A stretch of 61,844 nucleotides of DNA. Source: Lichtheimia corymbifera B2541 (Eukaryota > Mucoromycota > Mucoromycetes > Mucorales > Lichtheimiaceae). The notes below the pieces were generated by a model. It worked only from the letters and a program-made list of their open reading frames with translations. It had not been told where the DNA came from and ran no database searches. The first letter of the stretch is position 1. Every line of letters begins with the position of its first letter. Below, piece by piece: positions 56,514 to 61,844 of this stretch. Where the stretch lies: positions 1 through 61,844 of the forward strand of contig JNEU01000738.1 of assembly GCA_000697475.1 (NCBI GenBank). The letters are read 5' to 3'. Made by a program: the position numbers and the translations under genes.

Positions 56514-57784
56514 CTCTTTCGTTACCGTTGCCATGGCATCAAACTACTTTCTAATAATCGATGTTAACGGTTATCTGTGCGCAAAGCATTTGAGCAACAA
56601 GAAAGGGAGAATCATTTGAAACCTTCAAGGACCCTACTACAGAAATTGAAAGGAGCAATCAACGAAGCTGCAGTATCCACGGAGCCCGAAAGGGCGAATC
56701 CTGCGCGGGCCTTACCGGCCGATTGGAAGGTAAACCACCGTTCATTATTAATACATGTGAGTATTAGCATGCTGACTCCCCGGAAAAAGGGTAAAGTCAG
56801 CAATTGTTTCGAAAAGCCATAAGGAAAGAATAAAACACAAGAAAAAACGGAAAACGCATTGGTTATGCGTAACCAAAGGGGTCGGCAACTGTTGACTACT
56901 ATGATCAACCTGAAGAATCCAGTTCCACTGCATCACCAGCATCTCTTATGGGTAAATGAAGCGGTTACATACATTATGTAAGAAAAAGAGAAAGCTTTAC
57001 CAATGATTTGTAGTTAGTATTAGTTCCCGTGAAGCTACGGTCCAAGAAGATGACAGCTCAGTCCAATCATCGTGGAAGAGCGCTGAAGCACATAAACGAC
57101 GAAAGCTTCTACAACAAAGCCATGTTGATGATGCCTGATTTGTCCTTTTTATCGACCCATTATCGTAAATGAATTCCTCGAGCTGCTGCTAGTGGAATTA
57201 AGAGAAGAGGGAGCTTTGCCAACAGCAACCAGGAGAGCGACATGGTCAAATTGGCTGGTTCTGAAGACCTTTTTCATTTCTTCGTGGATTGCCCACGTAA
57301 ACGTTTATTTTGGATCGATCCTTTAAACCATTGTGGGCTTACGCACATCTTACCAAACCAGCCTGCCATCTGACTCTTACCTTCCGGACTTGGTCTTATG
57401 TCGTATTGCTTATATCCTGGCGATGTATTATAGACAGTGAAGACTGCTTGACCACTCATGCTTTCAATCACCTTACTTCGAATGTTCTCTTTTCTTCCTT
57501 TATCACTAATGATTTATTCCAAATGTTAATAAAGTTCACACTTCAATACAAAAAAAAAAAAAAAAAAGACATGGTCAAATTGGGCAAGGAAATGCAGGTG
57601 AATCAAAACGACTTGCGGAGAATGGCTTCAGGTTGTGCCATCCGCTTGCAGTCGACATCGATACAGTCCACACGCATATGGTACATGACCTCAGTGCTAG
57701 CCTTACAGATCAGGCATTCAGGAGAGGTGATATCCTTGATCTGCCACTTGTATAATTTTGTCTAGTACCCATCACCCACCGAGA
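56514..57784 (+). pseudogene. Decayed gene of an unknown repeated family, split by a LINE insertion
   Basis: The coding-like stretch 56577-56730 reads RKAFEQQERENHLKPSRTLL, then KGAINEAAVSTEPERA, followed by a GTAAAC donor-like site. A second coding-like stretch lies before 57254 and resumes at 57585: NSNQESDMVKLGKEMQVNQN reads across the site once the LINE insertion is set aside. The SDMVKLGKEM motif recalls repeated hypothetical proteins in Mucoromycota, but I cannot name the family. Frame breaks follow, and the frame at 57600-57765 ends without a domain. It is a pseudogene or an inactivated transposon-carried gene. Confidence 0.4.
57239..57584 (+). mobile_element. 5'-truncated LINE insertion with poly(A) tail and target-site duplication
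   Basis: A perfect 16-bp direct repeat, GACATGGTCAAATTGG, lies at 57239-57254 and 57569-57584. Between them is a 314-bp insertion that ends in 19 A residues (57550-57568). The insert encodes, near its start, SEDLFHFFVDCPRKRLFW, the end of a zf-RVT (zinc-binding) region of a LINE ORF, followed by a stop and frame change. Its tail TAATAAAGTTCACACTTCAA is nearly the same as the 3' tail of the longer minus-strand LINE ending at 58722. This is a 5'-truncated copy made by target-primed reverse transcription. The perfect duplication and intact poly(A) indicate a fairly recent insertion. Confidence 0.92.
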
Positions 57785-58099
57785 GTTTCGAGGCCGACTT
57801 GGAACGAGCCAAGATGCGAGATGTCCAGTAAAGACGGCCTTAATTCAGAATACTACAATCAAACGAGGGGTTTTCAATAGAGCAAAGTTGCTCAGCGTGC
57901 CTGAATACACCTACTGTCAAACTTTTAGGTTCGTGATGGGCAATCTTAGATTTTCGCCATGTCGTTATATGGAGGCTTTTGGCCTCATATTTATTTAAGC
58001 GGGAGTATGTCAGGGAGTAATACCCCGCAAGCGGTGTCGTGTATCTTGTTTTGCGTATCGAGAATGCCACACAGGCTAAGTGAGAATAGGCCACACAGG
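57785..58099. other. Gene-poor stretch between repeats
   Basis: Short frame 57840-58094 on the minus strand has no recognised domain. A CACACAGGC motif occurs twice (58070-58078 and 58092-58100), near the edge of the SINE candidate, and might mark an insertion boundary. I call no gene. Confidence 0.3.
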
Positions 58100-58129
58100 C
58101 AAAATAAAGAGAATAGTAGATAGTTCGAT

Positions 58130-58480
58130 AATGTTTATTCTATGTTATATTGGTGTATTTATATGTGAAGGCAAGAATGTAGTAAGGATATGTGAGGTCA
58201 AAAGCAATGTATGCAAAAAGAGAAACTAATCTAAGTGAGGATCCGACAGCGGAACAAGATGGATATAGATACAAATACAATGAAGGTTTTTAACGGGAAA
58301 CAAACAAACGTGATCAGTAAGGCCTAATGCCTTGAAACAAGTAAGGACCTCATGTCCACAGAAGAATCGAACCGACGCCCTCGGGTATGGAAGGAACTTT
58401 CATGGCCACTGCGCCGAGGGGGTTGCCCCCAAATTTTCGCCATGTCGCCATCAGTCCAAAATTTTTATTCGTAGACGTCG
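58130..58480 (-). mobile_element. tRNA-like SINE candidate
   Basis: On the minus strand, GGCGCAGTGG (58406-58415) resembles a Pol III A box and GGTTCGATTC (58364-58373) a B box, 33 nt apart, as in tRNA-derived SINEs. The T-stem and acceptor stem do not pair, so it is not a working tRNA gene. Downstream on the minus strand the sequence becomes AT-rich and has AATAAACATTATCG near 58125-58140. No clear target-site duplication was found, so the outer limits are uncertain. Chance similarity to Pol III boxes remains possible. Confidence 0.4.
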
Positions 58481-58721
58481 AAAAAAAACTCAATGAGGCG
58501 GAGCGGCCATGGGGATTCGGGGGGGGGGTAGTCGATGTAGAGCTTCATGTTCACAGACAAGGACATTTCGAGCACGGAAGGCAATTTTTCTCATAAAGAC
58601 GCGACAATTGATCGCAAAAAGAGGTTTGGGCGATCTCTATGTTTCACCCCTTTGGCAAAAGAAATTGGGAGTGTGGTATGTTGTGTAACGTCAATAGAGT
58701 GTGGTGTGGTTCGATGATTGA

Positions 58722-61466
58722 TTTTTTTTTGTATTGAAAGTGTAGACTTTATTAAACAGTATTGGGAAGTGACGATGGAACAAAAGAAACATACAATAGA
58801 TCGGCTTGTAGCGTACTGAGAGCGGCTGGTGTTGACCACGGCTGGTCATCTATCTTACAACGCCAATGATGCTGCCATAGGATAGCAATAATGCAGCCAA
58901 GGCGGCATAATATGCTGTCATTGAGAGGTCGGTGTTGGTATGAGTCAAAGCTAGTGAGAGCACGCCAAACGAGAGCTTGTGTAGGAAAGAGGTGACGGAG
59001 GTGCAAGAAATCTAATGCTGCGTGCCAAAATTGGCGTTTGCTTGAGCAAGCAGTGAACATGTGCTGTATATCTTCTTCGTCAATTTTGCAGATTGTGCAC
59101 ATATCGCTGTCAATCTGAGGAACGCGAAATCGGTGGAGCTTTTGTTGTGTGCTAATGCAGTGTTGTAATAATCGCCACCATGGTGTGAATGCCTTGTGTG
59201 GTATCGGTAGGCGCCAGAACTGTTTCCAAAAGGAAGGTGGATAAGTAAATGTCAAAGGCGTGGATGTGTTCGTATCGGATGAGCGATCAAGGATGAATTT
59301 CCAGTGTGGATGCCAATAACGGCGTAATTGCGATAACGATAGAGAAGGGATATCACTGGTCTTGTTGGTTGAGACTTGGAGTATCCAATGCTTCAAAGAC
59401 GGGAGAGTAGAATATACTGATTGGGATGTCGCCGAATCCGTTGAGGAACCTGGTGTGCTGTGAGTGATCGGAAAATGAGTATCAGGATATCCTTCGAGGT
59501 GTACTGTGGATGATGTCATGTTCGAGTGGACCACAGTAGACCGAAACTTTAACAAGGTATGCTGTAACTTTTGACTAGGATGAAGTATAAGGCATTCCCG
59601 TTCCAGATCCCAGTAAGCAACGTCAGACAACAGGTAATGCATCCGAGGTTGAGTTGTCAACTCCGTTGGCCCTGAAGATTTGACAAACCGTAATGGTATG
59701 CTAAGTAGCCATTATGCCGACCAATTATTCGTAGGTTTCAATCCAGGCAGTCAACAAAGAAGCTTCCCCAAATACGCCATATGGGGAATCTCTTTCAAAC
59801 AATATTGGAGTTGTTTTGGATAAAGGAACCATGGTAGAAGTGAGGTGTGGCCAGTCAGCATCTGATAATACCTTATGATCCAGGGTGACAGGAAATCGGA
59901 TGAACGAGGTGGTTTACAAAGACGTTGTAGGTAGGTACACGAAATGTAAAGCTTGACTTTGATCCATGACATTTACAATGCCAACACCGCCATATTTACG
60001 TGGTAGACATAGAGTATCCCAAGATGGTTTCGGCCAGAAAGGTGTGAGGAAAGAAAGTACTATGGATTTCATTTCCTTCAACCATTGCTCAGAGACTGGG
60101 GTGACACGAAGGACATGCCACAACCGAGACAATAATATTGAATTGACCACCGTGCTAGCACCTCGAAGTGATAAACGACGTTCCTTGAGGATGTTGGCGT
60201 GCCGGAGTACCTTGATCTTAACGGAAGCCATAAAGAGAGAGAGCTGATCCTCGTTATGATACAGAGGATACCCCAGATATCGTACTGCTTCGGAGCTATG
60301 TGCGTCATGCCATTGTGCCCCAAAGGTATCCGCAAGTTGTTCCCATTCAAGATAGTGCTTTCCAGACAGTGACATCAAAATAGTTTTGTTGAGGTTAACC
60401 TTGGCATTAGATGCCGCACCGTAGCATTGTAGAAGATCCATCAGTATATCCCATTCTCGAGGATGAGAGAGGAAGACTTCTAAGTCATCTGCATAATTCA
60501 AAAGTTTGATCGGAGGCGGTGTGGGAGGGATCCGTTGTCGCATGTCCGTGGTGTATTGAGGTCCAGATTGTAAACGCGGTGGTGCAAGAGTCACTCCTTG
60601 TAGTTGACTGGCCAAGATGGAACGTAACAAAGGTTCAAACATAAGGTTGAACAATAATGGAGAGAGAGGATCCCCTTGTCGTAGTCCTCTGCCTTGTTGA
60701 AACGGTTTGCCCAAGTGCCCATTGATGCTGACATGCACCTGTGTACCGAAAAATAATCGCGATAAACTGGTAATGATGCTTGTGATTGAGTGGAATAAAA
60801 ATGGAATGAGATTGCAAATGAGACAATAATAAGTCAAGTGAGACTGAAAGATATCCTTTATTCAATGAAAGTGTCCACTCTTTTATATCTAAACGATTGA
60901 TCCTGCTATAACCTGATTCTCCCACGCCTTCACACCATGATTACTAACGATGATGGTATTCTCGATATACCCATAATCTTACGTACGTGTGTGTGCCAAT
61001 GTACCTGACAGCCATATAGGATAAGATTCATGCGTGGGAGAATGTATGTGTGACAAACATGAGATGATAGGAGAATTAAATGACAGCTGTGGGAACCAAC
61101 ATATGATGATTGAGCTGTGTCTACGACAATGCTGTCGGGAAATCCAAAATGTGATAGGACGCCACGCAAATATCCAGGATGAACTCTGTCATAAGCTTTC
61201 TCTTGATCGAGAAAAACTGCTACTGCTGGATCGTGCGGTTGGGCCTTGCGATGGTTATGCATCACCACTTGGTTTATCCATCCATTGTCCGAGATCAACC
61301 GATGTGGCATGAAGCCCGTTTGATATGGGCTTATGAGTTTGGGCAAGACTTGGTTGAGACGGTTGGCCAGAAGCTTGGTGAACAACTTGGCATCCGTATT
61401 GATCAATGAAAGCGGTCTCCAGTTGCGTAACAGCTCAGGGTCTCCTTTCTTAAAAAGCAATGAGAT
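58722..61466 (-). mobile_element. LINE-type non-LTR retrotransposon, ORF2 remnant
   Basis: Degenerate minus-strand LINE. From 5' to 3' on the minus strand: ISLLFKKGDPELLRNWRPLS (starting near 61463), AVFLDQEKAYDRV (RT motif A, catalytic Asp), then after a nested insertion FFGTQVHVSINGHLGKPF, QGRGLRQGDPLSPLLFNL and LLNYADDLEVFL (motif C, YADD, near 60490), then thumb-like sequence, and at 58752-59660 a C-terminal zf-RVT region (FWRLPIPHKAFTPWWRLLQH, MCTICKIDEED, HMFTACSSKRQFWH). Frame changes near 59920 and 61100 and a gap near 59660-59750 mean it is no longer coding. The 3' tail is AATAAAGTCTACACTTTCAA followed by poly(A), seen as T9 at 58722-58730. The 5' part is cut off at 61466 by further inserted sequence. 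Confidence 0.88.
60783..61114 (-). mobile_element. Insertion of 316 bp nested in the LINE reverse transcriptase
   Basis: The RT reading is interrupted between FGFPDSIV and the FFGTQVHV segment. The interrupting DNA (60791-61106) is flanked by an 8-bp direct repeat TGATTGAG at 60783-60790 and 61107-61114. Setting it aside brings the two RT parts to within about 14 codons, with one frame change. On the minus strand it holds a TATAAAAG box followed 25 bp later by AATAAA, as in a solo LTR, and starts near TGTTGG. It also has an 11-bp inverted repeat TTCTCCCACGC (60917-60927 and 61032-61042). The ends do not form terminal inverted repeats. Class is undecided: solo LTR or a small DNA element; 8-bp duplications are usual for hAT elements. 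Confidence 0.6.
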
Positions 61467-61478
61467 GTATGTGTGTAT

Positions 61479-61514
<36 letters not shown>

Positions 61515-61844
61515 TAAAAACGTATAACGAACAAGTCTGTGAGATTGCTGTTTACTCTGAAAGTGTATCTGAAAAAGAGACGTCTTCCTAACGATCTACC
61601 TCTGAGTACTATATCTAGGCGGATGCTAAAGAGTAAAGCTTTTCTACCAATAACAAGCTATAACGTAAATGAGTAACGGGCTGAGTTGTGTATGATGATC
61701 CACGCTTGTGTATCATCTCTTATATGCTTATGTGCTTGTCTTTGTATATACAATAATAAGATGAATGATATAAATACATGATGTGTACCTTAACCGACCT
61801 ATATACACGACATTGCCCTCCTCCAGGTTCATGGTACCATTATG
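61467..61844. other. TG microsatellite and unidentified inserted sequence at the right edge
   Basis: A (TG)n tract at 61467-61511 meets the LINE at the point where its RT frame breaks off. The remaining sequence to the window end is AT-rich, has no gene, and includes TATATACA/ATATAAATACATG motifs. It appears to be another element inserted in, or flanking the truncated 5' end of, the LINE and runs out of the window. Confidence 0.4.

Noticed and set aside
58364..58440. A tRNA gene
   Set aside because: A-box and B-box-like sequences are present but the T-stem and acceptor stem do not pair.
1..61844. CRISPR arrays, operons, ribosome binding sites or prophage genes
   Set aside because: The window is plainly eukaryotic (spliceosomal introns throughout); no regularly spaced repeats with unique spacers were seen.

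Overview
The window is eukaryotic nuclear DNA from a filamentous fungus, most likely a Mucoromycota (Mucorales-type) species. Reasons: almost every gene is split by short introns (about 50-70 nt, GTAAGT-like donors, CTAAT/CTAAC-like branch sites), the genes are densely packed on both strands, low-complexity Gln/Ser/His/Pro tracts are common, and the protein set is fungal (Chl4/CENP-N, a UPF0658 Golgi protein, Iml2/TTC39, Alg9, Atg14-like, NF-YC/Hap5). The genus cannot be fixed from sequence alone. I rebuilt exon structures by hand; every multi-exon model given here closes in frame.

Layout. 1-2.6 kb: a low-complexity protein with an unassigned C-terminal domain. 3.2-4.5 kb: aldo/keto reductase. 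6.0-6.6 kb: a small two-exon gene or gene fragment beside repeat copy A (6.6-7.4 kb). 7.6-9.6 kb: type II membrane glycosyltransferase. 10-13.8 kb: small secreted Cys-rich protein and a large PPR protein. 14.8-17.2 kb: ALG9. 18-23.2 kb: DHDPS-family lyase, GNAT acetyltransferase and a diacylglycerol-lipase-like protein. 23.6-32.6 kb: acidic hypothetical protein, Iml2/TTC39 protein, helical hypothetical protein, GPI-type Cys-rich surface protein, conserved fungal protein. 33.4-36.9 kb: CTU1/NCS6 tRNA thiolase and an ankyrin protein that looks like a MYPT-type PP1 regulator. 39.1-40.6 kb: UPF0658 Golgi protein. 43.6-55.3 kb: eIF4A, NF-YC, GrpE/Mge1, Atg14-like protein, TMEM242-like protein and CENP-N/Chl4, interspersed with repeats. 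55.7-61.8 kb: mobile-element graveyard containing a repeat with terminal inverted repeats, two LINE copies of one family, a tRNA-like SINE candidate and nested insertions.

The single-copy genes are housekeeping genes (translation, tRNA thiolation, N-glycosylation, autophagy, mitochondrial protein import, kinetochore) and form no pathway cluster. Several pairs are convergent with very short 3' gaps (32-190 bp).

The most novel material is non-genic. A dispersed repeat family occurs at least four times (about 6.6, 46.9, 53.0 and 55.7 kb), with a GGAAGCCGTTAAATCACC terminal inverted repeat on its best copy and a shared subterminal TTGCACCATGTC motif. A second repeated coding unit is collinear at 48 kb and internally inverted at 42 kb. 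Two LINE copies share one 3' tail, and one has a perfect 16-bp target-site duplication.
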